Assembly: GCA_938038785.1 (NCBI GenBank)
Contig: CALHTB010000022.1
Span: 1-64,000, forward strand
DNA from: an uncultured Acidimicrobiales bacterium
GTDB taxonomy: Bacteria; Actinomycetota; Acidimicrobiia; Acidimicrobiales; SHLQ01
Direction of reading: 5' to 3'
DNA length: 64,000 nt
Part shown: positions 34,888-43,910 of the stretch, piece after piece
Layout of the letters: every line of letters starts with the position of its first letter
Position numbering within the stretch: position 1 is the first letter of the stretch
The notes under the pieces: model-generated
Database searches by the model: none
The model's input: only the letters and a program-made list of their open reading frames with translations
What the model was told of the DNA's origin: nothing
Program-made: the position numbers and the translations under genes

Positions 34888-36882
34888 GTGCTTACCGTCT
34901 CAGGTCTTTCCAAAGCTCATGGAGCGCGCCATCTCTGGAGTGACGTCACCCTCCAGCTCTCCGCGGGCCGACGGATTGCGCTCATCGGCGGAAACGGCAC
35001 TGGCAAGACCACGCTGATCGAATCAATCATGGGTGTCCAAGAGCCCGATGCAGGTGTCATTCACAAGCCGAAGGACCTTCGCATTGGCTACCTGGCCCAG
35101 GAGCTACCCGAGGCCACCGACCGAACCGTCCTGGCTGAAACACTCGACGGAGCCGAACACGTGCGCAAGATCGCTGAGCGGTTGCGCAAGCTCGAAGGCG
35201 AACTCAACACCGATGACGGCTCGAATATGGAACGGATCATCGACCAGTACGGGCAAGCCCAGAGCGAGTTCGAAACAATGGGCGGCTACGCCATCGAGTC
35301 CGAAGCGCATCGGGTGCTCGCTGGCCTTGGCTTCCCGCCGGCGTGGAACGACCGCCCGATCAAGGAACTTTCCGGTGGATGGCGAATGCGGGTGGCCCTT
35401 GCACGTCTTTTGCTCAGCGAACCCGATGTGTTGATTCTCGATGAGCCAACGAACCATCTCGACGTCGATTCGGTTGCCTGGCTCGAGAACCACCTCGCCA
35501 ACTGGGGCGGTGCGCTGCTGTTCGTTTCGCACGATCGCGACTTCATCGACGCAGTAGCCAACCGCATCCTCGAGATCTCCGCAGGTAGCGCCACCGAATA
35601 CGTCGGCACCTTCCTCGAATTTGTGGCCGCTCGCGAAGAGCGGTTCGCTCAAATCGCAGCTCAGGCAGCGCAACAACGCAAGTCAATGGCCGCAACCGAA
35701 GCATTCGTGGAGCGCTTCCGGTACAAGGCCACCAAGGCAAAGCAGGTCCAAAGCCGCATCAAGGCCATGGAGAAGCTTGAGCTCATCGAGGTGCCTACCG
35801 AGAAAGAGATCGCAGCCAAGTTCGACTTCCCCGAGCCGCAGCGGTCTTCGCGAATCGTTGCCGAGATCGAAGATGCAACGGTGGGCTACGCCAACGACGA
35901 TGGTAGTGAAACCACCATTCTCGAAGACGTGAACATCGTGGTCGAACGCGGCCGCAAGGTTGGGTTGGTCGGCCCGAACGGTGCCGGCAAGACCACGCTT
36001 ATCCGCCTGCTGACCGGTGCGCTACAACCCACGAAGGGTTCGGTCACGATTGGCAGCAACGTCGACTTGGCCGCCTTTGCCCAGGACCAGGCCGAGGACA
36101 TGGATCCGGCCCGCACGGTGTACGGCGAGTTGTTGACCGTCACGCCCAAGAACACCACCCGCAATTGGCGCACGGTCCTGGGTTCGTTTGGCTTCACCGG
36201 CCAGGCTGCCGACCGCAACATCACCGAACTGTCTGGCGGCGAGCGCACGCGATTGGCTCTGGCAAAGACCATGGTGAACCCAGTCAACTTGCTCGTGCTC
36301 GATGAGCCGACGAACCACCTCGACCTTCCCAGCTGCGACGTTCTTGAGGATGCGCTTACCGCCTATCCCGGAACCGTCCTGCTCGTTACCCACGACCGCC
36401 ATCTGATTCGTGGGGTTTGCGATGCGTTGATCGAGGTGCGCGGTGGCAAGGCCGTATGGCACGAGGGCGTGGCCGAGAAGGTCCTCAACCCGCTTGGCAC
36501 GGTTGAGGCTGACGTTGGCGCGGCAAGCCGTGAGGCCGGCGGTAACAAGAAGCAGGCAAAGGCCAAGAGCGGCAAAGGTGGCAGCACCGCTGCAGACAAG
36601 AAGGCGAAGAAGCGGGCAGAAGCGGAGGCGCGCAACAGCAGCCACGTCAACACCCGCGACCTACGCAAGAAGCAGCAGTCCGCAGAACGCAAGTGGGAGA
36701 AGGCTGAAGGCCAAGTGGCACTGATCCAAGAACAACTCGCCGACCCGGCTGTCTACGAGGACAACGAAAAGGTCAAAGAGTTGGTCGCCGCGCTCGACTC
36801 GGCAAAGGACAAGGCCGCCGACCTCATGGGCGAATGGGAACACGCCACCGAAGCCCTTGAAGCCGTATCGGCTCAGCCCTGA
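34888..36882 (+). CDS. ABC-F family ATPase
   Basis: A 664-residue soluble ABC-F protein with two ATPase domains and no membrane helices. First Walker A GGNGTGKTT and signature LSGGWRMR with DEPTNHLD; second GPNGAGKTT, LSGGERTR and DEPTNHLD. An arm-linker rich in RYKATKAKQVQSRIK lies between. The C-terminus has a Lys/Ala-rich linker and a coiled coil of about 80 residues. ABC-F proteins act on the ribosome as translation factors or antibiotic protectors; this long-tailed type resembles Uup/EttA relatives more than resistance forms. TATCCT precedes GTG by seven bases. The stop codon lies inside a repeat motif. Confidence 0.87.
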   Translation: MLTVSGLSKAHGARHLWSDVTLQLSAGRRIALIGGNGTGKTTLIESIMGVQEPDAGVIHKPKDLRIGYLAQELPEATDRTVLAETLDGAEHVRKIAERLRKLEGELNTDDGSNMERIIDQYGQAQSEFETMGGYAIESEAHRVLAGLGFPPAWNDRPIKELSGGWRMRVALARLLLSEPDVLILDEPTNHLDVDSVAWLENHLANWGGALLFVSHDRDFIDAVANRILEISAGSATEYVGTFLEFVAAREERFAQIAAQAAQQRKSMAATEAFVERFRYKATKAKQVQSRIKAMEKLELIEVPTEKEIAAKFDFPEPQRSSRIVAEIEDATVGYANDDGSETTILEDVNIVVERGRKVGLVGPNGAGKTTLIRLLTGALQPTKGSVTIGSNVDLAAFAQDQAEDMDPARTVYGELLTVTPKNTTRNWRTVLGSFGFTGQAADRNITELSGGERTRLALAKTMVNPVNLLVLDEPTNHLDLPSCDVLEDALTAYPGTVLLVTHDRHLIRGVCDALIEVRGGKAVWHEGVAEKVLNPLGTVEADVGAASREAGGNKKQAKAKSGKGGSTAADKKAKKRAEAEARNSSHVNTRDLRKKQQSAERKWEKAEGQVALIQEQLADPAVYEDNEKVKELVAALDSAKDKAADLMGEWEHATEALEAVSAQP

Positions 36883-37017
36883 CGGGCTTCCCCGAACCCG
36901 AGTTTGTCGCTGGCGCTCCAAACGTCGCATTCAAAAAGCGAGGTAGGGGAGGGAGCGAAGCGGACGACCATGTATCGGCTCAGCCCTGACGGGGTATCGA
37001 CTCAGCCCTGACAGGCA
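36866..37017. repeat. Repeat block C1
   Basis: Begins within the last codons of the ABC-F gene. It contains three copies of a TATCGGCTCAGCCCTGACGG motif (36869, 36973, 36998), a module around GAGTTTGTCGCTGGCGCTCC (36900-36935) and GGGAGCGAAGCGGACGACCA. All recur at 37679-37840 and inverted near 54.26 kb. Confidence 0.75.
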
Positions 37018-37051
37018 GAACCTCACTAGTTGATGCTGTGTGCTGCACCCG

Positions 37052-37564
37052 TTAGTTCGCTCGTACCTGAGCGATATCGCCAGGTCCGATGCTATTCACA
37101 AAGTCGATCCCAACAACGAAGTCGAACTCGGCGGCTTCACAACCCCCGTTGTTCGGATCGGTTTTCGGGTGCTGCACTCGCAGCTTCAAGCGACCCTCTA
37201 ACTCCTCTACAAACAGTGTCGGCACAATCCCGCAGAGTGGCCCCGTGATGTCGTAAATCGCATAGTCATACCCTAGATAGTCGCGAAATACCTCAGGCGC
37301 GCCAGATACTTCGCCACCGACTGTTACCCGGTTGCGACTAGGAGGCGGTGAGTACGGAATGAGAGCCTCGGCCTTGGCGACCAACTCAGCTCCGCTTCCC
37401 TCGACATCAATCGCAACACCAGCGTTACCTTCAAAGTCGTAGCGGGCGAATTCCACGGCTGCTGGCTCGCCAACTACCTCGTCGGTAGCCGTCAACGAGT
37501 CCACGCCACCGCACGCTCCCGACATGAGAGCCAGTCCCACAACGATTGCCCGTCGACATATCAT
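37052..37564 (-). CDS. Hypothetical lipoprotein
   Basis: A 170-residue predicted lipoprotein, lipobox LMSGAC, with no recognised domain; one more cysteine pair occurs in the mature part (GPLCGIV and NNGGCEAAE). AGGTGGGG precedes the ATG. GC is lower than for neighbours and both flanks are repeat blocks (C1 and C2), so it may be a recently gained gene. Confidence 0.55.
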   Translation of the reverse strand: MICRRAIVVGLALMSGACGGVDSLTATDEVVGEPAAVEFARYDFEGNAGVAIDVEGSGAELVAKAEALIPYSPPPSRNRVTVGGEVSGAPEVFRDYLGYDYAIYDITGPLCGIVPTLFVEELEGRLKLRVQHPKTDPNNGGCEAAEFDFVVGIDFVNSIGPGDIAQVRAN

Positions 37565-37678
37565 TCACCCCACCTCTCATGAAACGACCGTGGATCCAGT
37601 GCTAGCACACGACATCAGGCCGCATACCTCAGCAGCGGGCAGCAGCACCCAACCGGCGCTCACAGAACAGCGCTACCC

Positions 37679-37840
37679 TCCCGGAGCGGACGACCATGTA
37701 TCGGCTCAACCCTAACGGGCTTCCCCGAACCCGAGTTTGTCGCTGACGCTCCAAACGTCGCATCCAGAAAGCGCTCCAGGGGAGGGAGCGAAGCGGACGA
37801 CCATGTAGGTCGCCGCGGATCTGGGCGGGAGTCCCAGCAA
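37679..37840. repeat. Repeat block C2
   Basis: Same module order as C1: GGAGCGGACGACCATGTATC, CTCAACCCTAACGGG, GAGTTTGTCGCTGACGCTCC, AGGGAGCGAAGCGGACGACC, ending in GCGGATCTGGGCGGGAGTCC, which equals the terminal repeat of element B. The plsC box TACAGT begins two bases later. The 37565-37678 remainder of this gap holds nothing recognisable. Confidence 0.75.
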
Positions 37841-37855
37841 GATACAGTTCTCCTC

Positions 37856-38533
37856 GTGGCAGAAACTGACCTTGCAGAATGGGCGGCTGAGATTTCCGAC
37901 AAGCCCTATGGCGAGCGGATCTATTCGATCACGAAGTTGGTCGCGGAGCAGACGTTGTTCCGGATCATCGATGTACGACACGAGGGGGTTGAGCGTCTTC
38001 AGACCGCTCCCCCGGTGATCATTGCGCCTGTGCACCGATCAAACCTCGACAGCGTCATCATTGGCGTCCTGGGCGGCCGGCGGCTACCGACCTTGTCGAA
38101 GGAGTCGTTGTTCAAGATCAAACCCGTGGCGTGGTGGATCGCGGGTCTCGGCGCTATCCCGCTCGACCGAGATGCTGCAGATCGCGAAGCGACCACGGCA
38201 GCCAGGAAGATTCTCGACTCGGGAAAGCCGTTGATGATCTTCCCCGAGGGAACGCGACAAACCGGCCAGCGGATCGGCGAGCTCTTTGACGGCACCACCT
38301 GGATTGCTGCCAAGACGGGCGCGTCTATCGTGCCGGTTGGTATTGCTGGAACCGAGGAGGCAATGCCCCACGGTGCGAAGTTCCCCAAGCGGGTCCCAGT
38401 GGGCGTGGTGGTCGGCGAGCCAATCCCAATGCCCGAAGGCCGAGTTCCGCGGTCGAAGCTGACCGAGCTCACCGAACAGATGCGAGCGTCACTGCAAGCC
38501 GCAAACGACCGCGCCCACGATTTGGTCAGCTAG
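37856..38533 (+). CDS. 1-acyl-sn-glycerol-3-phosphate acyltransferase
   Basis: A 225-residue PlsC-type acyltransferase that adds the second acyl chain to lysophosphatidate. The HX4D catalytic motif is HRSNLD (60-65) and the glycerol-phosphate-binding motif is FPEGTR (about 129-134); TPLS-like PLDRDAAD follows the second helix. No clear transmembrane helix, so probably peripheral. GTG 37856 is seven bases after TACAGT (37843-37848). Its stop interlocks with the convergent phoH stop (CTAG). Confidence 0.85.
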   Translation: MAETDLAEWAAEISDKPYGERIYSITKLVAEQTLFRIIDVRHEGVERLQTAPPVIIAPVHRSNLDSVIIGVLGGRRLPTLSKESLFKIKPVAWWIAGLGAIPLDRDAADREATTAARKILDSGKPLMIFPEGTRQTGQRIGELFDGTTWIAAKTGASIVPVGIAGTEEAMPHGAKFPKRVPVGVVVGEPIPMPEGRVPRSKLTELTEQMRASLQAANDRAHDLVS

Positions 38534-39840
38534 TAGTCGAGGGCGGTGCTTACCAGCGCCGCGATTTCTGAGCGTTCGCTTGTGGTTAGCGAGATGTGGG
38601 CGAAGAGCGGGTGTCCTCGAAGTGACGAGATGACCGACGCAATGCCATCGAAGCGGCCCACCCGAAGGTTGTCGCGCTGGGCGACATCATGGGTGAGCAC
38701 AACCCGAGAACCTTCACCGAGCCGGCTGAGCGCGGTGAGTAGGACGCTTCGTTCGAGGTTCTGTGCTTCGTCGATGATGACAAACGTGTCGCTCAGCGTG
38801 CGACCCCGGATGTAGGTGAGTGGCAGGACCTCGATCAGGTTGCGACGGGCGATCTCTTCGATCGCGTTCTCCGAAGCAATGGCGTCGAGCGCGTCGTGGA
38901 CGGCGTCGGTCCATGGGCGCATTTTCTCGTCCTCGGTGCCTGGCAAGAAGCCAAGGTCTTGGCCACCAACGGCGTAGAGAGGCCGGAAGATCATGACCCT
39001 TCTAGCGCTTTGCTTTTCGAGCACAGCTTCAAGACCAGCGGCGAGAGCGAGGACCGACTTTCCGGTTCCAGCAGGTCCGCCGAGGCTGACGATGCCGATC
39101 GACTCATCGTTTAACACGTCGAGGGCAATGCGCTGCTCGGCGTTGCGTCCCCGAGCTCCGAAGACTTCGAGATTCTGCTTGACCAACTTGATCGAGCCGT
39201 CGGAGGTGACCCGTCCGAGCGCCGACTGTCCGCCGGCCTTCACAACGACGCCGGTGTGCACCGGAAAGCCCGAGGCTTCTTCGAGGGTGATCGTCTTGTC
39301 GGAATAGAGCTTGTCGACGTCGGTTCCACGGACGTCGAGCTCGACGATGCCACGCCAGTCGAGGTCTTCGTCGGTGTGGCGGAATTCAACTGCCGTCATT
39401 CCAATAACGCCGGCTCGCAGCCTCAGGGGCAGATCTTGGGTGACGAGGACAACCTCGTTGCCATCGGACCGCAGGTTTGCCGCCACCGTGAGAATGCGGT
39501 GGTCGTTGCTGTTGGCCTCGCGCAGAGGCTCGGGGATGAGCTCGTCGTCCTTGTGGTTGATCTCGACACGCACGGTGCCACCGTCGCCAATTGGCAACGC
39601 CTCAGTGAGTGAGCCGTACTCCTCACGTAGGGCCTCGAGAGTTCGCAAGGACGTTCTCGCCGCCCACCCAAGGTCGGGATGATGGCGCTTCGATTCGAGC
39701 TCGGTGAGCACGATGATTGGAAGCACGACATCATTGTCGGCAAATGCATGGAGTGCTGCCGGGTCGCTTAGCAGCACTGAAGTGTCGAGGACGTACGTCT
39801 TGCGGCTGATGCTTCGACGGTAGCGTGTGTGCGTGCGCAT
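38530..39840 (-). CDS. PhoH family ATPase with N-terminal PIN domain (PhoH2 type)
   Basis: A 436-residue fusion of a PIN nuclease domain (acidic sites in YVLDTSVLLSDP and in the VVLVTQDLPLR region) and a PhoH helicase-like ATPase with Walker A GGPAGTGKS near residue 255 and Walker B FVIIDEAQNLE. PhoH2 proteins unwind and cleave RNA in mycobacteria. ATG 39840 is chosen; a TTG at 39852 is possible. Its 5' end overlaps the divergent surE start by eight bases, so each gene's promoter must lie inside the other's coding region. Confidence 0.86.
   Translation of the reverse strand: MRTHTRYRRSISRKTYVLDTSVLLSDPAALHAFADNDVVLPIIVLTELESKRHHPDLGWAARTSLRTLEALREEYGSLTEALPIGDGGTVRVEINHKDDELIPEPLREANSNDHRILTVAANLRSDGNEVVLVTQDLPLRLRAGVIGMTAVEFRHTDEDLDWRGIVELDVRGTDVDKLYSDKTITLEEASGFPVHTGVVVKAGGQSALGRVTSDGSIKLVKQNLEVFGARGRNAEQRIALDVLNDESIGIVSLGGPAGTGKSVLALAAGLEAVLEKQSARRVMIFRPLYAVGGQDLGFLPGTEDEKMRPWTDAVHDALDAIASENAIEEIARRNLIEVLPLTYIRGRTLSDTFVIIDEAQNLERSVLLTALSRLGEGSRVVLTHDVAQRDNLRVGRFDGIASVISSLRGHPLFAHISLTTSERSEIAALVSTALDY
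39821..39826 (+). promoter_or_regulatory. TANNNT box of surE, inside phoH codons
   Basis: TAGCGT six bases before GTG 39833 supports that start over GTG 39827. It lies within the first codons of the opposing phoH gene. Confidence 0.6.
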
Positions 39841-40672
39841 CTTGGTGACCAATGACGACGGAATCGACTCGCTCGGGCTTCATGCCCTGGCCAACGCAAT
39901 GCGGCCGTTCGGGGAGGTGACGGTTATTGCGCCGGCGAGCGAATACTCCGGTGCCGGTGCATCGCTTGGCACGCTGACTTTCGAAGAGCCAATTGCCAGG
40001 CGCCGAGATATCGAAGCGCTCGATGGCCTGGCGAGCTGGTCGATTACCGGCCCTCCTGCACTGTGCATCATGTACGCCCAGCTCGGGTCGTTTGGCGACG
40101 AACCGTTCGACCTGATCGTGTCTGGCATCAACCCCGGTCAGAACGTGGGCTGGTCGGTGTATCACTCAGGCACGATCGGCGCGTGCCTTACCGGTCGCAA
40201 CCGAGGCACGAGCGGGCTGGCGATGAGCCTTGGGTTCAACGGCAAGGAGGTCGAGGGCCAGACCTGGGGCCAAATTGTCGAGGGCATGCTGTGGGACACC
40301 GCCGCCACCATCGCCGCCGAAATCGTCCAAGGCATGATTGCGTCGCCCACCACACCGCCATCGGTCATCAACTGCAACGTACCGAACAAGCCGCTCGACG
40401 AACTTTCGGGTTGGAGCTTGGCCAAGGTCGGCGGCGAACCTCCGCGGAAGCTGGTTACCGGGTCGCTTGTGGAGGAAGAGCCCGACGACGAGGGCGAGCG
40501 GTTCCGTCTCACCATGGACTGGGGAGCCGCAAGCGAACCCAAGCCCGGAACCGACGCCTACCTCGTACGCAACAACATCGTGTCGGTCAGCTGGCTAGGA
40601 AACCTCACCGACACCGAACCCGACACCGCCCAACACGGCGAAGTATCAAGCCGCCTCGACACGCTGTTCTAG
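39833..40672 (+). CDS. surE: 5'/3'-nucleotidase SurE
   Basis: A 279-residue SurE phosphatase acting on nucleoside monophosphates. Metal-binding TNDDG at residues 6-10, SGINPGQNVGWSVYHSGTIGA with the second acidic/Ser/Asn region, and a C-terminal domain with DAYLVRNNIVSVS. GTG start chosen from the leaderless-type box. Divergent overlap with phoH is unusual. An inverted repeat lies downstream between it and the convergent YbaK-like gene. Confidence 0.87.
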   Translation: MRILVTNDDGIDSLGLHALANAMRPFGEVTVIAPASEYSGAGASLGTLTFEEPIARRRDIEALDGLASWSITGPPALCIMYAQLGSFGDEPFDLIVSGINPGQNVGWSVYHSGTIGACLTGRNRGTSGLAMSLGFNGKEVEGQTWGQIVEGMLWDTAATIAAEIVQGMIASPTTPPSVINCNVPNKPLDELSGWSLAKVGGEPPRKLVTGSLVEEEPDDEGERFRLTMDWGAASEPKPGTDAYLVRNNIVSVSWLGNLTDTEPDTAQHGEVSSRLDTLF

Positions 40673-40713
40673 ACACCACGACCGATCTGCCGGGTACGGG
40701 CCGCTAAGACTCT

Positions 40714-40761
40714 GAATACCAGCAAAACCCGTGCAGATCTGTACGCCTTTGGCTGGTATTC
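40714..40761. terminator. Inverted repeat between convergent surE and ybaK-like genes
   Basis: 10-nt perfect arms GAATACCAGC (40714-40723) and GCTGGTATTC (40752-40761) with a 28-base spacer. The right arm and its CGCCTTT prefix recur in block A (8656-8674). Likely bidirectional terminator or REP-like unit. Confidence 0.55.
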
Positions 40762-40807
40762 GACCCCACTGACGTGGCCGTGCCCGCCCGTCCCCAAGGG
40801 TCGTGGG

Positions 40808-41284
40808 TTATTCGGTGAAGTCTACTTCGGTGGCGCCGGTTGCTGTGAGTAGGTCAGCGGGGCTGAGTGGGAACACATGGCGCGGGGTGCCGGCTGCGGC
40901 CCAGACCACGTCGTGGGTGAGTAGTGCCGGGTCGAAGAATGCTCGGACGGCGTTGGCGTGGCCGAACGGTGGAACTCCCCCAATAGCAAAGCCCGTGACC
41001 TCTCGAACTTGGTTGGCGTCGGCACGATCGCACCGTTCGCCACCGGCAGCCGCTGTCAGCTTTTTGGTGTCGACGCGATTCGACCCGCTCGTCAACGCAA
41101 GCACTAGCTCGCCGTCGACCGAGAAGATCAGCGACTTCACGATCTGACCTACCTCGCAACCAACGGCCGCAGCTGCGTCGTCGGCGGTGCGGGTGCCGTC
41201 GGGGTACTCGACCACCTCCAGGCTGAGGCCATGGCTTGCGGCCGCCTCGACAACACGTTGTGCACTCGGGGGAAGTTCAGACAT
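40808..41284 (-). CDS. YbaK/ProRS-associated domain protein
   Basis: A 158-residue trans-editing-type protein of the YbaK/aminoacyl-tRNA deacylase superfamily: catalytic lysine in GQIVKSLIFSVDG, then LALTSGSNRVDTKKL and the FAIGGVPPFGH loop. It is closer to the general YbaK-domain (ProX-like) group than to classic YbaK. ATG 41284 begins two bases after the aldo/keto reductase stop, so they are co-transcribed. Which misacylated tRNA it clears is unknown. Confidence 0.84.
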   Translation of the reverse strand: MSELPPSAQRVVEAAASHGLSLEVVEYPDGTRTADDAAAAVGCEVGQIVKSLIFSVDGELVLALTSGSNRVDTKKLTAAAGGERCDRADANQVREVTGFAIGGVPPFGHANAVRAFFDPALLTHDVVWAAAGTPRHVFPLSPADLLTATGATEVDFTE

Positions 41285-41286
41285 TG

Positions 41287-42312
41287 CTAGCTCTCGCTCG
41301 AACGAGCCCACAGGTTGATGCCCGTGTCGGTGGCGTGTTGATCGATGCGGGCCAGTTCGTCATCGGTGAACGACGTGTTGTCGGCAGCAGCGACACATTC
41401 GACCACTTGGGACAACTTGCTCGCTCCGATCAGCGCCGACGTCATGGTGTCGTGACGCAGAACCCACGCAATCGCCAGCTGGGCCAATGTCTGACCACGG
41501 TCGCTCGCAATCTCGTTGAGGTCCTTGATGTTCTCAAGCGCCGTGTCGGTGATGAGATTGGGGCTCAGCGACGTGCCCTTCGTTGCTCGTGAACCTTCGG
41601 GCAACCCGTTCAAGTACTTGGTCGACAACATGCCCTGAGCCAGCGGTGAGAACGCAATGCAACCAATGCCAAGGTCGGACAACGTCGAGAGCAAGTCCTC
41701 TTCCACCCACCGGTTCAACATCGAATACGACGGTTGATGGATCAGACACGGAGTACCAAGGTCGGCCAGTATTGTGGCCGCTTCCGCAGTCTTTTCCGCC
41801 GAGTACGACGAGATGCCGACGTACAGCGCCTTGCCCTGACGAACGATCGAGTCGAGCGCCCCCATGGTCTCTTCGAGCGGCGTCTCGGGGTCGTAGCGGT
41901 GCGAGTAGAAGATGTCGAAGTAATCGACACCGGTGCGAGCCAGGCTTTGATCGCAACTGGCCATGAGGTACTTGCGCGACCCCCATTCGCCGTACGGGCC
42001 GGGCCACATGTCGTACCCGGCCTTGTTCGAGATGATTAGCTCATCTCGGTAGCCGTGGAAATCGGTCTTGAGAATTCGACCGAACGTCTCCTCAGCCGAC
42101 CCTGGCGGCGGGCCGTAGTTGTTTGCCAGATCGAAGTGGGTCACGCCCAGGTCGAAGGCGCCGCGCAGCATTGCCCGTGCGTTCTCCTCGGTGTCGACCC
42201 CACCGAAGTTGTGCCACAGTCCAAGCGATACCGCCGGAAGCTTGAGTCCGCTTCGTCCGGTTCGGCGATAATGCCGGTCGTCGTATCGATTTTCTGCTGG
42301 CAGATAGCCCAC
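41287..42312 (-). CDS. Aldo/keto reductase, L-glyceraldehyde 3-phosphate reductase (YghZ) type
   Basis: A 341-residue NADPH-dependent reductase. Catalytic tetrad visible as D (THFDLAN), Y (NNYGPPPG), K (SNKAGYDMW) and H (YSHRYD). The NNYGPPPGSAEE and GYDMWPGPYGEWGSRK stretches match YghZ, which detoxifies L-glyceraldehyde 3-phosphate or related carbonyls. GTG 42312 is preceded by AGAGGAG. It heads the two-gene operon with the YbaK-like gene. Confidence 0.87.
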   Translation of the reverse strand: MGYLPAENRYDDRHYRRTGRSGLKLPAVSLGLWHNFGGVDTEENARAMLRGAFDLGVTHFDLANNYGPPPGSAEETFGRILKTDFHGYRDELIISNKAGYDMWPGPYGEWGSRKYLMASCDQSLARTGVDYFDIFYSHRYDPETPLEETMGALDSIVRQGKALYVGISSYSAEKTAEAATILADLGTPCLIHQPSYSMLNRWVEEDLLSTLSDLGIGCIAFSPLAQGMLSTKYLNGLPEGSRATKGTSLSPNLITDTALENIKDLNEIASDRGQTLAQLAIAWVLRHDTMTSALIGASKLSQVVECVAAADNTSFTDDELARIDQHATDTGINLWARSSES

Positions 42313-42350
42313 GGTTCTCCTCTGGTGCGAGATTCAGACGCTAGCGGGCA

Positions 42351-43805
42351 CTACCTCCAGATGCCGATTGAACGTGGCGGAAAGCTGACCGCTCCGTCGG
42401 CGTCGCGGCTAGCGCTTCCCCACAGCTGCACGGCGTCGAGCGCGAGGGTATTGGCAGGCATGGGCACCACGTCAGGCTCATCGGCGTGGTTGATGGCCAC
42501 CACCACCCGGTCGGCTCCCGTGCCTCGGGCATAGACGTAGGTGCGGCCAAAGTCGGGGCCAGGAACCGGGCCGATGCGTTCGAAGTCGGGCGATCGCAAC
42601 CCGGCCTCGGCGTGACGCAGCGCGATCAGCTCGGTCACAGCGGTGGTCAGTTCGGGGTGGGAGTCCATGGAGTCCCATGGGAAGCCGCGACGACAATCGG
42701 GGTCGGGGCCGCCTTCAAGCCCGACCTCGGTCCCGTAGTAGATACACGGGGCTCCGGGCATCGTGAACAGCACGGCAAGGCACAAAATGACGAGCTCAGC
42801 GTCGCCGCCCGCCATCGACATCATGCGGCCGGTGTCGTGGCTGTCGAGCAGGTTCAACATGGCGGTTCGCTCATTCGGGCCATACAGGTCCATCAACCAG
42901 TCGACGCGGTCGGCAAAGGCACCGGCGTTGAGGCCAGGGGTAACGAAGTAGTCGTTGTTGTCAACGATCGCTGCTTCGTTGATCCGGTTTCCGATGCCAT
43001 ACGCAATTGTCGCAGTGGTCATTGGATAGTTCATGACGCCGTCGAAGGGACCATCAGCGCCAACCCAACCCGTGGCTTCATGCCAGATCTCGCCCACAAG
43101 GTATGCGTCGGAGTTCACGGCGCGCACACGACTGCGGAACTCGTCCCAGAACCCGTCAGTGCTGATCTCGTTAGGCACGTCAAGGCGCCAACCGTCGGCA
43201 CCTCGTTCGATCCAGTGGGTGCCCACGCCCCAGAGGAACTCACGAACGGCTTCGTGGTCGGTGTTGAGCACTGGCAGCGCGTGCAACCCCCACCACGCGT
43301 CGTAGGTTGCCGGAGTGTCTTCGTCGTAGGGCGTAATTGGAAACTCTCGGATGCGAAACCAGTCCGCAAAAGCCGACTTCTCTTGATGCTCAGCAATGTC
43401 GCTGAACTGAAAGAAGCCACGGCTGGCGTGATTAAAGACACCATCGAGAATGACCCGGATGCTGCGGGCATGAGCCGCCTCGATCAGGGCATCAAACGCC
43501 TCGTTGCCACCGAGAACTGGGTCGACCTGAAAGTAGTCGTGGGTGTGATAGCGGTGGTTCGACGCACTTTGGAAGATCGGGTTGAACCACAGTGCGTTGA
43601 TGCCGAGCCCGGCGAGGTAGTCGAGCTTGTCGATCACACCCCACAAGTCGCCTCCTTTGTAGCCGGTGATCGTTGGAGGTTCGTCCCAGTCGTCGAGGCG
43701 AAGACCAAGGTCGACGCGCCCCGATCGAGCGAAGCGATCGGGGAAGATCTGGTAGAACACGGCGTCGGCTACCCAGGCAGGTGGGCTTGTGATGGGGGTT
43801 GTCAC
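42351..43805 (-). CDS. GH13 alpha-amylase family glycosidase
   Basis: A 484-residue cytoplasmic glycoside hydrolase (no signal peptide) resembling the neopullulanase/cyclomaltodextrinase group but without their extra N-terminal domain. Conserved regions: DGVFNH, the nucleophile D209 in GWRLDVPNE, the acid/base E239 in VGEIWHE and D324 in LLDSHDT. It should cleave alpha-1,4-glucans or malto-oligosaccharides inside the cell. GTG 43805 is seven bases after TAACAT (complement of 43813-43818), so it is probably transcribed alone. Confidence 0.87.
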   Translation of the reverse strand: MTTPITSPPAWVADAVFYQIFPDRFARSGRVDLGLRLDDWDEPPTITGYKGGDLWGVIDKLDYLAGLGINALWFNPIFQSASNHRYHTHDYFQVDPVLGGNEAFDALIEAAHARSIRVILDGVFNHASRGFFQFSDIAEHQEKSAFADWFRIREFPITPYDEDTPATYDAWWGLHALPVLNTDHEAVREFLWGVGTHWIERGADGWRLDVPNEISTDGFWDEFRSRVRAVNSDAYLVGEIWHEATGWVGADGPFDGVMNYPMTTATIAYGIGNRINEAAIVDNNDYFVTPGLNAGAFADRVDWLMDLYGPNERTAMLNLLDSHDTGRMMSMAGGDAELVILCLAVLFTMPGAPCIYYGTEVGLEGGPDPDCRRGFPWDSMDSHPELTTAVTELIALRHAEAGLRSPDFERIGPVPGPDFGRTYVYARGTGADRVVVAINHADEPDVVPMPANTLALDAVQLWGSASRDADGAVSFPPRSIGIWR

Positions 43806-43910
43806 GAGGCGAATGTTAGATCGTTCGACGCAGATGCGGTGCGAGGTCAGCGCCGTTCGCTCCGCTCACTAACCAAGTTTCTCGCCCAGGGGGCTCGGAA
43901 CTCGATACGG

